Below are positions 26,401 to 33,354 of a stretch of DNA of 64,000 nt, in pieces; position 1 is the first letter of the stretch; each line of letters starts with the position of its first letter. Origin of the DNA: Thermobifida alba (GTDB taxonomy: Bacteria > Actinomycetota > Actinomycetes > Streptosporangiales > Streptosporangiaceae); NCBI RefSeq assembly GCF_023208015.1, contig NZ_CP051627.1:2604001-2668000 (forward strand), read 5' to 3'. A program made the translations under genes and the position numbers. Below the pieces are notes generated by a model. It was not told where the DNA came from and ran no database searches. It saw only the letters and a program-made list of their open reading frames with translations.

Positions 26401-26596
26401 CGGTGACCTCGGTCTCCATGACCTGCGGTGATGCACCCTGGTACTGGGCGCCGACCACGGCCATGGGAATGTCGAACGACGGCATGAGTTCGCGCTTCAT
26501 CGACCCTGCCGAGATCACACCGAAGACGAGTGCGCTGAGTGTGATCAGCAGGATCAGCGCCCGGTTGCCAAGGCTGAGCTTGGCTAGTTTGGACAT
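23402..26596 (-). CDS. RND-family efflux pump (AcrB/SwrC-like)
   Basis: A 1064-residue inner-membrane transporter with the two-fold RND layout: helix 1, a large extracytoplasmic loop, helices 2-7, a second loop and helices 8-12. The helix-4 segment has GRVVDDSIVVLENI with the proton-relay Asp pair, and the partner motif is in the second half. The C-terminus is an Ala/Glu/Arg-rich coiled tail. It fits HAE1/SwrC-like pumps of Gram-positive bacteria, which export drugs or lipids without an outer-membrane channel. ATG at 26596 is used and TTG at 26614 would add six residues. It is divergent from a MarR regulator with palindromes between them. Confidence 0.93.
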   Translation of the reverse strand: MSKLAKLSLGNRALILLITLSALVFGVISAGSMKRELMPSFDIPMAVVGAQYQGASPQVMETEVTEALEQAVKGVPGVTSYTSTSSTGSAQVIAEFDYGDSTDDVVRSLRQAVDQVEPLLPEDVDPYVMAFGMDDIPVVMLAVGTGDDDAQKLAEPIEELLVPELESIDGVRAVQVTGVRESTVVITPDEDELEDAGYTVTDLANALQASGRLLPGGQITEEDRTLTVTTGGRLESIEDVENIWLAPAGAAAAVPGLPGAAAPEPVRLAEVADVELVLDEASSITRTNGEPSLGVMITKTPDGNTVEVSEEVQARVAELEEQLGKDTNITVVFDQAPFINDSIRAMAEEGLLGLGFAVVVILVFLLSVRSTVVTAVSIPVSLLIALLGMWAFDYTLNLLTLGALTVAVGRVVDDSIVVLENIKRHLGYGEEKYTAVFTGVREVALAITSATLTTIAVFLPIGFVGGQVGELFRPFAVTVSIALAASLLVSLTIIPVLAYWFMRPRVVPPEEVERVRAEEYQRELRSPLQRAYLPVIRWTTRHRWATLLAAFVLLVGTFAMTPFIKTNFIEDQGQNTVSVTQELPVGTSLEAADAEAAKVEEELEKLAWIESYQATFGGGDMLGALFGGGANSITYTITTDPDGDQAAYQEELREILAEIDTEAEARIDATGGFGSALSVEIKADDPETLAEATELVEETVRDIPGAADVQSSIAATQPAFEVRVDGEKAAEKGLTEGQIGQAVTAAFQGTRVGTATVEDVQHDMVLRVDDRPTSVKELENLKIATPTGGEVKLSAVAEVAEVLQAPELSRSDGFRSATVSATPTADDLGRVTSDLYRALAELDLPEGATATIGGVSEDQNEAFAQMGVAMLVAVVIVYLIMVATFKSLRQPLVLLVSIPFAATGALGLLLVTGIPLSLPALIGLLMLIGIVVTNAIVLIDLVNQYREEGMELREAVVEGSRHRLRPVLMTALATIGALTPMALGITGGGAFISQPLAIVVIGGLVSSTLLTLVLVPVLYTMTEAAKERRTARRAAKREAELAAARAEAAERETAREEERQDATN

Positions 26597-26735
26597 GGGT
26601 ATGGGGCTCCTCAACCAGGATGGTTCACGTCAGACTTGAGCACCGCGCGGTGAGCGGCCGCGCTTGATTCGTCCCGCGCCGCTGGGGAAGGCCACGCGGT
26701 CTTCAGCCGGGCACGCGTCTCCACGATACTTCGCG

Positions 26736-26755
26736 TGGCATTGAAGATCATGCCA
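26736..26755. promoter_or_regulatory. Inverted repeat TGGCAT-N8-ATGCCA
   Basis: Perfect 6-bp arms, in the divergent RND/MarR region and overlapping a candidate -35 TTGAAG (26741-26746). Likely an operator. Confidence 0.5.
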
Positions 26756-26772
26756 GAGTGATACAAATCAGG

Positions 26773-26803
26773 GACATGTCAGGGAATGATCGGTAACCGA
26801 TCA
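26773..26803. promoter_or_regulatory. Tandem palindromes, candidate MarR operators
   Basis: GACATGTC (26773-26780), and TGATCGGT-A-ACCGATCA (26787-26803), a perfect 17-base palindrome. They follow a candidate -10 TACAAA (26762-26767) and cover an upstream in-frame ATG (26786). This favours translation from 26825. Confidence 0.6.
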
Positions 26804-26824
26804 GGGCTGGGAGCGGGAACCGGA

Positions 26825-27310
26825 ATGGGCAGCGGTGCGTCTGACGCCAAACGCGAGTTGATCGAACGTCTCCAGGAGTTGGAGGTGCGCCAGCTCAGGC
26901 TGTTCGTGCGGGACCGCTCGTTGCCGCTGCTGAGCACCACTTTGACGATTCAGCAGCTCAAGGTCCTGGTGGCGCTGGCCATCGACGGCAACACGCCCAC
27001 CCACGAACTGGCCGAGCGGGTCGGTGTGAGTGTTGCCACACTCACCGGGATCGTGGACCGGCTCTCGGCGCGTTCCCTGGTTCTCCGCCGGGAGGACCCC
27101 GCGGACCGGCGGGTGCGCCGGGTGGACCTGACCGAGGAGGGCCGCACCCTCATCGACGACATGTGGGGCACGAGCCGCGAGCGCACCTCGGCGGCGCTGC
27201 GCTCCCTGGACCTGGAGACCCTGCGCGGCCTGGTCCGGGGCGTGGAGGCGCTGTACGAGGTGCTGCGGCGGTCCGCCCCTGCCGAACCGGCCGACCCGAG
27301 GGGGGCGTGA
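26825..27310 (+). CDS. MarR-family transcriptional regulator
   Basis: A 161-residue winged-helix repressor. It has helix-turn-helix THELAERVGVSVATLTGIVDRL (in parts), wing DPADRRVRRVDLTEEG and a helical dimerisation region at both ends. MarR proteins release DNA on binding small phenolic or lipophilic ligands. They typically control a divergent pump, here the RND transporter. The ATG at 26825 is preferred over 26786 because a 17-base palindrome covers the upstream ATG. The stop overlaps the GTG of the FhuF-like gene. Confidence 0.88.
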   Translation: MGSGASDAKRELIERLQELEVRQLRLFVRDRSLPLLSTTLTIQQLKVLVALAIDGNTPTHELAERVGVSVATLTGIVDRLSARSLVLRREDPADRRVRRVDLTEEGRTLIDDMWGTSRERTSAALRSLDLETLRGLVRGVEALYEVLRRSAPAEPADPRGA

Positions 27311-28104
27311 CGGTGGCTGCCGTACCGGAGCACTCCGGGGAGCCGTCCGACCGCCGCGTCTTCGGTGCGCTCGCCGCGCTCGGCGGCTACTTCGAGCTGC
27401 GGCCCGCCGACGGCGGGGAGGCGCCCGCGGGGCTGCGCTCCTTCGCGGAGCTGTACGAGCGCCCCGACGTGCTGGACGCCCGGATCGCGTGGCTGACGGC
27501 CCGGTACGGGCCGGTGGAGCCGCGGGTGGCGGCCTCGGTCACCCAGCTGGGTTTCGCGGCCCGCCTGGTCTCCCCGGCCCTGGCCGCGGCCTGCGCGGGG
27601 GTGGTGCTGGACGTGCCCGCGGCCTCGCTGCTGTGGCTGGAGACCTCCGAACGGGTCACCTCGTGGCTGTCCGGCCCCCACCGGACCCTTCCCGCCCCGG
27701 CCGACGCGGAGGAGGTCGCCGAGGCGCTGTGGGAGCCGCTGGTCGAACGCCACCTGGACCGGCTCGGCGCGGCGGTGCTCCGCCGGACCCGGGTCTCGGA
27801 GCGCCTGTTGTGGGGCAACGCCGCCGCTGCGGTGGGGGGCGCGGTGATGATGGTCTCCCTCCACCGCCCCGAGTGGGCCGACCGCGCCGCAGAGATCGCG
27901 GCCGCGCTGCTGCGACGGCCGCCGTTGGCCGGGCTGGGCGAGGTGGTGCGGCCCGACGCCGACCGGCCGCACCGGTTCTTCGTGCGCCGGTCCTGCTGCC
28001 TGTACTACCGGGTCCCGGGCGGCGGCAAGTGCGGGGACTGCGCCCTGCTGGACGCGGACACCCGGTCGCGCCAGTGGCGGGAGACCGCCTCCGCCGCCGA
28101 CTGA
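27307..28104 (+). CDS. FhuF-like (2Fe-2S) ferric reductase
   Basis: A 265-residue protein whose C-terminus carries CC-x(10)-C-x(2)-C (in SCCLYYR..GKCGDC). This is the unusual FhuF-type 2Fe-2S ligand set of siderophore-iron reductases. The upstream 220 residues are helical and consistent with the family. It would release iron from ferric siderophores in the cytoplasm. GTG at 27307 overlaps the marR stop (GTGA). GTG at 27313 is an alternative. The coupling to a MarR regulator and RND pump may mean the pump handles a metal chelator. That is inference. Confidence 0.82.
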   Translation: MTVAAVPEHSGEPSDRRVFGALAALGGYFELRPADGGEAPAGLRSFAELYERPDVLDARIAWLTARYGPVEPRVAASVTQLGFAARLVSPALAAACAGVVLDVPAASLLWLETSERVTSWLSGPHRTLPAPADAEEVAEALWEPLVERHLDRLGAAVLRRTRVSERLLWGNAAAAVGGAVMMVSLHRPEWADRAAEIAAALLRRPPLAGLGEVVRPDADRPHRFFVRRSCCLYYRVPGGGKCGDCALLDADTRSRQWRETASAAD

Positions 28105-28252
28105 CCGGGGCGGGGCGTCCGGTGCCGCCGCGGGTGCGGGTCGGGTCCGGGGCTGGCACGGCCCTCCCCGTCGTGCCCAAAGCGGCCACCGGGGCGGGCT
28201 TTGTTCGCAGGGGCGCAGCGGCCGGGAGGAACGGCGGGCCGCCCGGGGTGCC

Positions 28253-28600
28253 TCAGTCGACCGCCACCGGGAGGGCCTCGCCCGGCGGGGTGTGCTGGAC
28301 GGCCGTGCCCCAGACCACGTGCAGCAGGTCCTCCAGGGCGTGCCGCAGCGAGTCGTCCACCAGGGAGTAGCGGGTCTGCCTGCCCTGGGTGACGGTGCGC
28401 ACCAGTCCGCACTCGCGCAGGCAGGCCAGGTGGTTGGAGACGTTCTGTCGGGTCAGGTCCAGTTGTTCGGCGAGCCGTGCGGGGTAGGCGGGACCGTCCA
28501 GCAGGGCCAGCAGCAGACGGCACCGGGTGGGGTCGGCGAGGGCCCGCCCCAGGCGCTGGATCGCGGCGAGGCGCTGGTCGGGGGTCAACACGATGATCAT
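28253..28600 (-). CDS. cmtR: ArsR/SmtB metal sensor, CmtR-like
   Basis: A 115-residue winged-helix repressor. The stretch LGRALADPTRCRLLLALLDG and the recognition helix TRQNVSNHLACLREC closely follow mycobacterial CmtR. Cys60 and Cys64 correspond to CmtR Cys57/Cys61, ligands for Cd(II)/Pb(II). The third CmtR ligand, Cys102 in the C-terminal tail, has no counterpart here (tail HTPPGEAL). It is divergent from a CDF exporter with an inverted repeat between them, so it likely represses both until metal binds. Confidence 0.88.
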   Translation of the reverse strand: MIIVLTPDQRLAAIQRLGRALADPTRCRLLLALLDGPAYPARLAEQLDLTRQNVSNHLACLRECGLVRTVTQGRQTRYSLVDDSLRHALEDLLHVVWGTAVQHTPPGEALPVAVD

Positions 28601-28616
28601 TTTACCCTTTTTGCCG

Positions 28617-28638
28617 TATACACAGTCTTCACTGTATA
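28617..28638. promoter_or_regulatory. Inverted repeat TATACA-N10-TGTATA, candidate CmtR operator
   Basis: Perfect 6-bp arms with inner ACAGT/ACTGT symmetry. It lies 17 bases upstream of the cmtR start and 68 bases upstream of the CDF start. Confidence 0.6.
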
Positions 28639-28705
28639 AACAGTGGAGGCTGAATAGTTGAAACCCTTCCGGCCACGAGCGGACCGGAGACGGGAAGGAG
28701 GATCA

Positions 28706-29605
28706 TTGGGTCACGACCACTCCACTGCCGCGGGGGCGCACCGCGGGCGTCTGCTGCTCGTCCTGGGGCTGACGCTCGGCGTGATGGCGTTCCAGGTTGT
28801 CGGCGGTGTGGTCACGGGCAGTCTCGCCCTGCTGGGCGACGCGGGGCACATGGCGGTCGACTCCTTCGGCATCGGACTGGCCCTCTTCGCGATCTGGATC
28901 GCGAACCGGCCGTTCAGCGCCGAGCGCACCTTCGGCCTGCAGCGGGCGGAGATCCTGGCCGCCGCGGCCAACGCCCTGCTGCTGTTCGCCCTGTGCGGTT
29001 TCATCGGCTACGAGGCGGTCCACCGCCTGCTGAACCCCGAGCCCGTCGTGGCCCCCGCCATGCTGGCCTTCTCCATCATCGGCCTCGTCACCAACCTGGT
29101 CGCCCTGCTGCTGTTGCAGCACGGCCAGTCCGAGAGCCTCAACCTGCGCGGCGCCTACCTTGAGGTGCTCGGCGACCTGCTGTCCTCGGTCGGGGTCGTG
29201 GTGGCCGCCCTGCTCATCTGGGCCACCGGCTGGGACCGCCTGGACTCCCTGGTGTCGATCGCCATCGCGCTGTTCATCGCGTCGCGGGCCTGGCACCTGC
29301 TCAACGAGGCCCTGCGGATCCTGCTGGAGGTGGCGCCGCGCGGCGTCGACCTCGGCGAGGTCCGCCGCCACCTGCGCGACCAGCCAGGCGTACTGGACGT
29401 GCACGACCTGCACGCCTGGACCATCACCTCGGGTCTGCCGGTGCTGTCGGCGCACGTGGTGGTCGAGGACTCCGCGCTGACCGACACCGGACGCCTCCTG
29501 GACCAGTTGCACGAGTGCCTGTCGGAGCACTTCTCCATCGATCACTCCACCATCCAGGTGGAGCCCGTGGGGCACGCGCAGCACGAGGGCGCACGACACG
29601 CGTGA
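28706..29605 (+). CDS. CDF-family heavy-metal exporter (CzcD/ZitB-like)
   Basis: A 299-residue metal/proton antiporter with six helices. Helix 2 has GDAGHMAVDS (metal site A, His/Asp) and helix 5 has EVLGDLLSSVG (second half of the site). A cytoplasmic metal-binding domain (about 205-295) includes VHDLHAWTI. The N-terminus GHDHS adds His ligands. TTG at 28706 is chosen for AAGGAGG at 28695-28701. An earlier TTG at 28658 has no ribosome site. Substrates in this family are Zn, Cd or Co. CmtR-type control suggests Cd/Pb or Zn. Confidence 0.9.
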   Translation: MGHDHSTAAGAHRGRLLLVLGLTLGVMAFQVVGGVVTGSLALLGDAGHMAVDSFGIGLALFAIWIANRPFSAERTFGLQRAEILAAAANALLLFALCGFIGYEAVHRLLNPEPVVAPAMLAFSIIGLVTNLVALLLLQHGQSESLNLRGAYLEVLGDLLSSVGVVVAALLIWATGWDRLDSLVSIAIALFIASRAWHLLNEALRILLEVAPRGVDLGEVRRHLRDQPGVLDVHDLHAWTITSGLPVLSAHVVVEDSALTDTGRLLDQLHECLSEHFSIDHSTIQVEPVGHAQHEGARHA

Positions 29606-29662
29606 TCTGCTGAGTCCTAGGATGGGGCCTCGCGTCGACGTACGGGCTGACCAGTGCCTCTC

Positions 29663-29691
29663 TGGACAGGCAGCCACGGCTCTGGCATAGT
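29663..29691 (+). promoter_or_regulatory. Promoter of nhaA
   Basis: TGGACA (29663-29668), 17-base spacer, CATAGT (29686-29691): a good housekeeping-sigma match. Transcription would begin near 29698, leaving a leader of about 100 bases that is GC-rich and foldable but matches no riboswitch I know. Confidence 0.55.
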
Positions 29692-29800
29692 CGCCCGGGG
29701 CCCGTGGACTCCGCGCACGCGGTTTCCGCGGCCCGTTCTCTGGTGTGCCGGGAAGTCTGGTCGGCGTGGTGTTCGGCGATCGACTCTCGGGGGGACGGCC

Positions 29801-31045
29801 ATGACCGCGCACACGACCGGCGGCAGACTGCACGCGTTCGCCGACCTGCTCCGCTCCGACGTCGTGGGCGGCCTGCTGCTCATCGGAGGCGCCCTGGCCG
29901 CGTTGGCCTGGGCGAACTCCCCGCTCGGGCCCTCCTACACGGCCCTGCGGGAGTTCTCCTTCGGCCCCGAGGCGCTCGGCCTGCACCTGTCGGTGGAGTC
30001 CTGGGTCGCCGACGGTCTGCTCGCCGTGTTCTTCTTCGTCGTCGGCAACGAGCTGAAGCAGGAGTTCGTCCACGGGGAGCTGCGCAACCCCCGCCGGGCG
30101 ATGCTGCCCATCGTCGCCGCGGTCTGCGGCATGGCCGTGCCCGCACTGCTCTACGCCGCGCTCAACGCCTCCGACCCGGTCCGGCTGGGCGGCTGGGGCA
30201 TCCCGATGGCCACCGACATCGCCTTCGCGGTGGCGATCCTGGCGATCGTCGGCCGCCACCTGCCCTCCGCCCTGCGCACCTTCCTGCTGACCCTGGCGAT
30301 CGTCGACGACCTCGGCGCGATCGTGGTCATCGCGGTCTTCTACACCGACGACCTGTCCTTCGCGCCGCTGCTCGGCGCGGCGGCGCTGCTCGCGCTCTTC
30401 GGCTACCTGCAGCGCGGCCGGGGCCCGGCCGCGCTGCTGAACGCCTCCGCACTGCCCAACTGGGTGGTCTACCTCCCGCTGGCCTGCGCCGTCTGGGCGC
30501 TGGTGCACGCCAGCGGGGTGCACGCCACCATCGCCGGGGTCGCTCTGGGGCTGCTCATGCGGACCGTGCCGCTGGCCGGTGAGGCGCAGTCCCCCAGCCA
30601 CCGCGTCGAACACCTGCTGAGCCCCTGGTCCTCGGGGCTGGTGCTGCCGGTGTTCGCGCTGATGTCGGCGGGCGTGGCCATCGAGGGCGGCCTGGGCACG
30701 GTGTTCGGCGACACGGCCGCGCTCGGCATCATGGCCGGCCTCGTCCTCGGCAAGACGGTCGGCATCGCCGGCGGCTCCTGGGTGACCACCAAGCTCACCT
30801 CCGCCGAGCTGAACCCCTCGTTGAGCTGGATCGACCTCACCGGCATGGCCGCTCTGGCGGGCGTCGGGTTCACCGTCTCGCTGCTGATCACCGAACTGTC
30901 CTTCTCCGGCCTGCCGGAGGTGCTGGCACACGCCAAGGCCGGGGTGCTGCTCGCCTCGCTGATCGCGACGCTCCTGGCGGCCGCCGTGCTGTCGGTGCGC
31001 AACGCCCGCTACCGGTCGCTGCGGGCGGCCTCCGACCCCGGCTGA
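29801..31045 (+). CDS. nhaA: Na+/H+ antiporter NhaA
   Basis: A 414-residue membrane antiporter with about 12 helices. The diagnostic segment IVDDLGAIVVIA contains the ion-binding Asp pair (Asp163/Asp164 equivalents). MATDIAFAVAILA and the C-terminal GVGFTVSLLI also match the family. It exchanges sodium (or lithium) for protons to control cytoplasmic pH and salt. ATG after CGGGGGGAC. It is preceded by its own promoter and is part of a run of cation transporters. Confidence 0.95.
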   Translation: MTAHTTGGRLHAFADLLRSDVVGGLLLIGGALAALAWANSPLGPSYTALREFSFGPEALGLHLSVESWVADGLLAVFFFVVGNELKQEFVHGELRNPRRAMLPIVAAVCGMAVPALLYAALNASDPVRLGGWGIPMATDIAFAVAILAIVGRHLPSALRTFLLTLAIVDDLGAIVVIAVFYTDDLSFAPLLGAAALLALFGYLQRGRGPAALLNASALPNWVVYLPLACAVWALVHASGVHATIAGVALGLLMRTVPLAGEAQSPSHRVEHLLSPWSSGLVLPVFALMSAGVAIEGGLGTVFGDTAALGIMAGLVLGKTVGIAGGSWVTTKLTSAELNPSLSWIDLTGMAALAGVGFTVSLLITELSFSGLPEVLAHAKAGVLLASLIATLLAAAVLSVRNARYRSLRAASDPG

Positions 31046-31137
31046 CGCCGCCCCGGCCCCGCGCCGGTCCACCGCCGCCGGGCCGCACGTCCCCTCGTCC
31101 CCCGGGGAGCGCGGCGCTAGTTTTGGTCTGCACGGGC

Positions 31138-31156
31138 CGATCGCGTCCGGCGATCG
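31138..31156 (+). promoter_or_regulatory. Hairpin in the trkH leader
   Basis: CGATCGC-gtccg-GCGATCG, a perfect 7-bp stem 25 bases before the trkH ATG. Role unknown. No c-di-AMP riboswitch consensus seen. Confidence 0.3.
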
Positions 31157-31181
31157 CTGTGGTGAGGACGGCGAACTGGGG

Positions 31182-32600
31182 ATGTGGGAGAGACTACGGG
31201 GTCTGCGCAGCCGGGTCACGCGCCTGTCGCACCGCCTGCCGCTCGGCGCCACCGGTCGCACAGCCGCGGTCTCCCGGGCCTTCTGGGGCAGGCCGGCCCG
31301 GGTGCTGGTGCTGCTGTTCCTCTCGGTGATCATGCTGGGCACCGGCCTGCTGATGCTGCCCGCTGCCCAGGGGGGCCGGGAGGTCTCGGCAGTGGAGGCG
31401 CTGTTCACCGCGACGAGTGCGCTGTGCGTGGCGGGGCTGAGCGTGACCGGTCCGGTGGCCCACTGGTCGCTCTTCGGTCAACTGGTCGTCCTGGGACTGA
31501 TCCAGGTCGGCGGCATCGGCATCATGACGATGGCCTCGGTCCTGGGACTGGTGGTCATCCGGCGCTTCGGACTGCGCATGCAGCTGTCGGTGCAGAGCGA
31601 GCAGCGCACCCTGAACGTCGGCGACGCCCGCGGGATCGTGCTCCGCATCGTGGCGACCAGTCTGACCTGCGAGGCCCTGCTCGCGCTGGTGCTCATCCCC
31701 CGGATGTGGCTGGCGCACGGGATGCCGGCGCACGAGGCGGCCTACAGCGGGCTGTTCCACTCGGTGTCGGCCTTCAACAACGCCGGGCTGTCCCTCTACG
31801 GCGACAGCCTCACCCGGTTCGCCGGGGACCCGCTGGTGCTGGGGCCGGTCGCACTGGCCACCGTCCTGGGCGGCCTGGGCTTCCCGGTGCTGCTGGAGCT
31901 GCGCAGGCACCTGAGCACCCCGCGGCGGTGGAGCCTGCACACCAAGATGACCGTGTGGACCTCGCTGCTGCTGTTCGTCGGCGGCATGGTCGCGGTGACC
32001 GCGCTGGAGTGGGGCAACCCCGCGACCCTGGGGGCGCTGCCCTGGCCGCAGCGGCTGCTCGACGGCGCCTTCCACGGCGTCATGCCGCGCAGCGGCGGGT
32101 TCAACGTGGTGGACGTGGGCGCCATGGAGTCGCACACCCTGTTCGTCACCGTCATGCTGATGTTCGTGGGCGGCGGCAGCGCCGGCACCGCCGGCGGTAT
32201 CAAGGCCAGCACCTTCGCGGTCATCTGGTTCGTGGTGTGGGCCGAGGTCCGCGGCCATCCGCAGGTGCACGCCTTCGGCCGCAGACTCTCCGCCGGGGCG
32301 ATCCGGCAGGCGCTCAGCCTGACCTTCCTGTCCATGACGGTGGTCGCCTTCGCGACGATCCACCTGACCGCCATCTCTCCCTTCCCCCTGCTGGACGTCC
32401 TGTTCGAGGTGGTCTCGGCCTTCGGCGTGGTCGGCCTGTCCACCGGGATCGCCCCCGCTCTGCCGCCGCACGGCCAGGTCCTGTTGACCATACTGATGTT
32501 CGCGGGGCGGCTCGGTCCGATCACCTTCGCCTCCGCCCTGGCGCTGCGGGAGCGCACCCGGCGCTACGACCTGCCCGAGGGCCGCCCCGTCATCGGCTGA
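31182..32600 (+). CDS. Potassium uptake membrane subunit TrkH/KtrB
   Basis: A 472-residue protein built from four M1-pore-M2 repeats. Selectivity-filter segments are visible as ATSALCVAGLSV, FNNAGLSLY, PRSGGFNVVD and SAFGVVGLSTG, one Gly per filter as in KtrB/TrkH. GSAGTAGGIK forms the intramembrane loop that gates the pore. It imports K+ driven by Na+ or proton gradient. ATG start. Followed after 17 bases by its regulatory RCK subunit. The length suits KtrB-type proteins with a short N-terminal extension. Confidence 0.94.
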   Translation: MWERLRGLRSRVTRLSHRLPLGATGRTAAVSRAFWGRPARVLVLLFLSVIMLGTGLLMLPAAQGGREVSAVEALFTATSALCVAGLSVTGPVAHWSLFGQLVVLGLIQVGGIGIMTMASVLGLVVIRRFGLRMQLSVQSEQRTLNVGDARGIVLRIVATSLTCEALLALVLIPRMWLAHGMPAHEAAYSGLFHSVSAFNNAGLSLYGDSLTRFAGDPLVLGPVALATVLGGLGFPVLLELRRHLSTPRRWSLHTKMTVWTSLLLFVGGMVAVTALEWGNPATLGALPWPQRLLDGAFHGVMPRSGGFNVVDVGAMESHTLFVTVMLMFVGGGSAGTAGGIKASTFAVIWFVVWAEVRGHPQVHAFGRRLSAGAIRQALSLTFLSMTVVAFATIHLTAISPFPLLDVLFEVVSAFGVVGLSTGIAPALPPHGQVLLTILMFAGRLGPITFASALALRERTRRYDLPEGRPVIG

Positions 32601-32617
32601 CACCACGAGGAGCAACA

Positions 32618-33286
32618 GTGCCGCGCAGCACAGCGAACGACCGACGGGTACTCGTCATCGGTCTCGGCCGGTTCGGCGGTTCCCTCGCCGAGGAACTGGT
32701 CGCCCACGGGTGGGAGGTGCTGGGCGTGGACAACAACCCCCGCCGGGTGCAGTCCTACGCCGACCTCCTCACGTACACCGTCGTCGCCGACACCACCGAC
32801 GACGAGACGCTGCGCCAGATCGGCGCGCACGAGTTCTCCCGCGCGGTGGTGGCCATCGGCAGCCACCTGGAGGAGAGCATCCTGACCACGTCCCTGCTGG
32901 TGGACATGGGGGTGCCCAACATCTGGGCCAAGGCGGTCAACCGGCGCCACGGCCGCATCCTCCAGCAGATCGGCGCCCACCACGTGGTGCTGCCCGAGCA
33001 CGACATGGGCGAACGGGTGGCCCACCTGCTGTCGGGGCGGATGCTGGACTACGTCGAGATCGAGGAGAACTTCGCCCTCGGCAAGACCCGCGCCCCCCTG
33101 GAGATCATCGGCCGCAGGCTGGGGGAGACCGGGGTGCGCTCGGCCCACGGCATCACCGTGGTGTGCATCAAGCGGCACGGCGAGTCGTTCACCTACGCCA
33201 CGGCGGACACCGTCCCGCAGAAGGGGGACATCGTCATCGTCGCGGGCAAGACCGACGACGTGGAGCGGTTCGCCGAGCTGAAGTAG
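32618..33286 (+). CDS. Potassium uptake regulatory subunit TrkA/KtrA
   Basis: A 222-residue cytoplasmic RCK protein. An N-terminal Rossmann fold with GLGRFGGSLAEEL and the acidic DNNPRRV loop binds NAD/ATP/ADP (about 12-130). A C-terminal RCK_C domain (about 145-220) in KtrA proteins binds c-di-AMP. It assembles as an octameric ring on the membrane subunit. GTG start with GAGGAG at 32607-32612. Cotranscribed with the upstream TrkH/KtrB gene. Confidence 0.93.
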   Translation: MPRSTANDRRVLVIGLGRFGGSLAEELVAHGWEVLGVDNNPRRVQSYADLLTYTVVADTTDDETLRQIGAHEFSRAVVAIGSHLEESILTTSLLVDMGVPNIWAKAVNRRHGRILQQIGAHHVVLPEHDMGERVAHLLSGRMLDYVEIEENFALGKTRAPLEIIGRRLGETGVRSAHGITVVCIKRHGESFTYATADTVPQKGDIVIVAGKTDDVERFAELK

Positions 33287-33319
33287 CCGACCGACGGCAA
33301 AGTGGACATACTTCCGGAA

Positions 33320-33354
33320 TTGACAATGATTTTCACTTTCGTGAAAATGATTCC
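33320..33354 (+). promoter_or_regulatory. znuA promoter overlapped by two Zur boxes
   Basis: TTGACA (33320-33325), 17-base spacer, GAAAAT (33343-33348). TGACAATGATTTTCA (33321-33335) is a near-perfect Zur palindrome, and TGAAAATGATT (33342-33352) is a second half-like copy. The ATG at 33355 falls at the expected transcript start, so the message may be leaderless. Confidence 0.75.

Noticed and set aside
23156-26431. Long plus-strand frame opposite the RND pump gene
   Set aside because: Shadow of the 1064-residue transporter. Gly/Asp/Val-rich, no domains and no ribosome site.
29692-29800. Na+ or Li+ riboswitch before nhaA
   Set aside because: No match to the known conserved cores by eye. Kept only as an uncharacterised leader.
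31046-31181. c-di-AMP (ydaO-type) riboswitch before trkH
   Set aside because: The region is short and only a single 7-bp hairpin was seen. The conserved ydaO core was not found.
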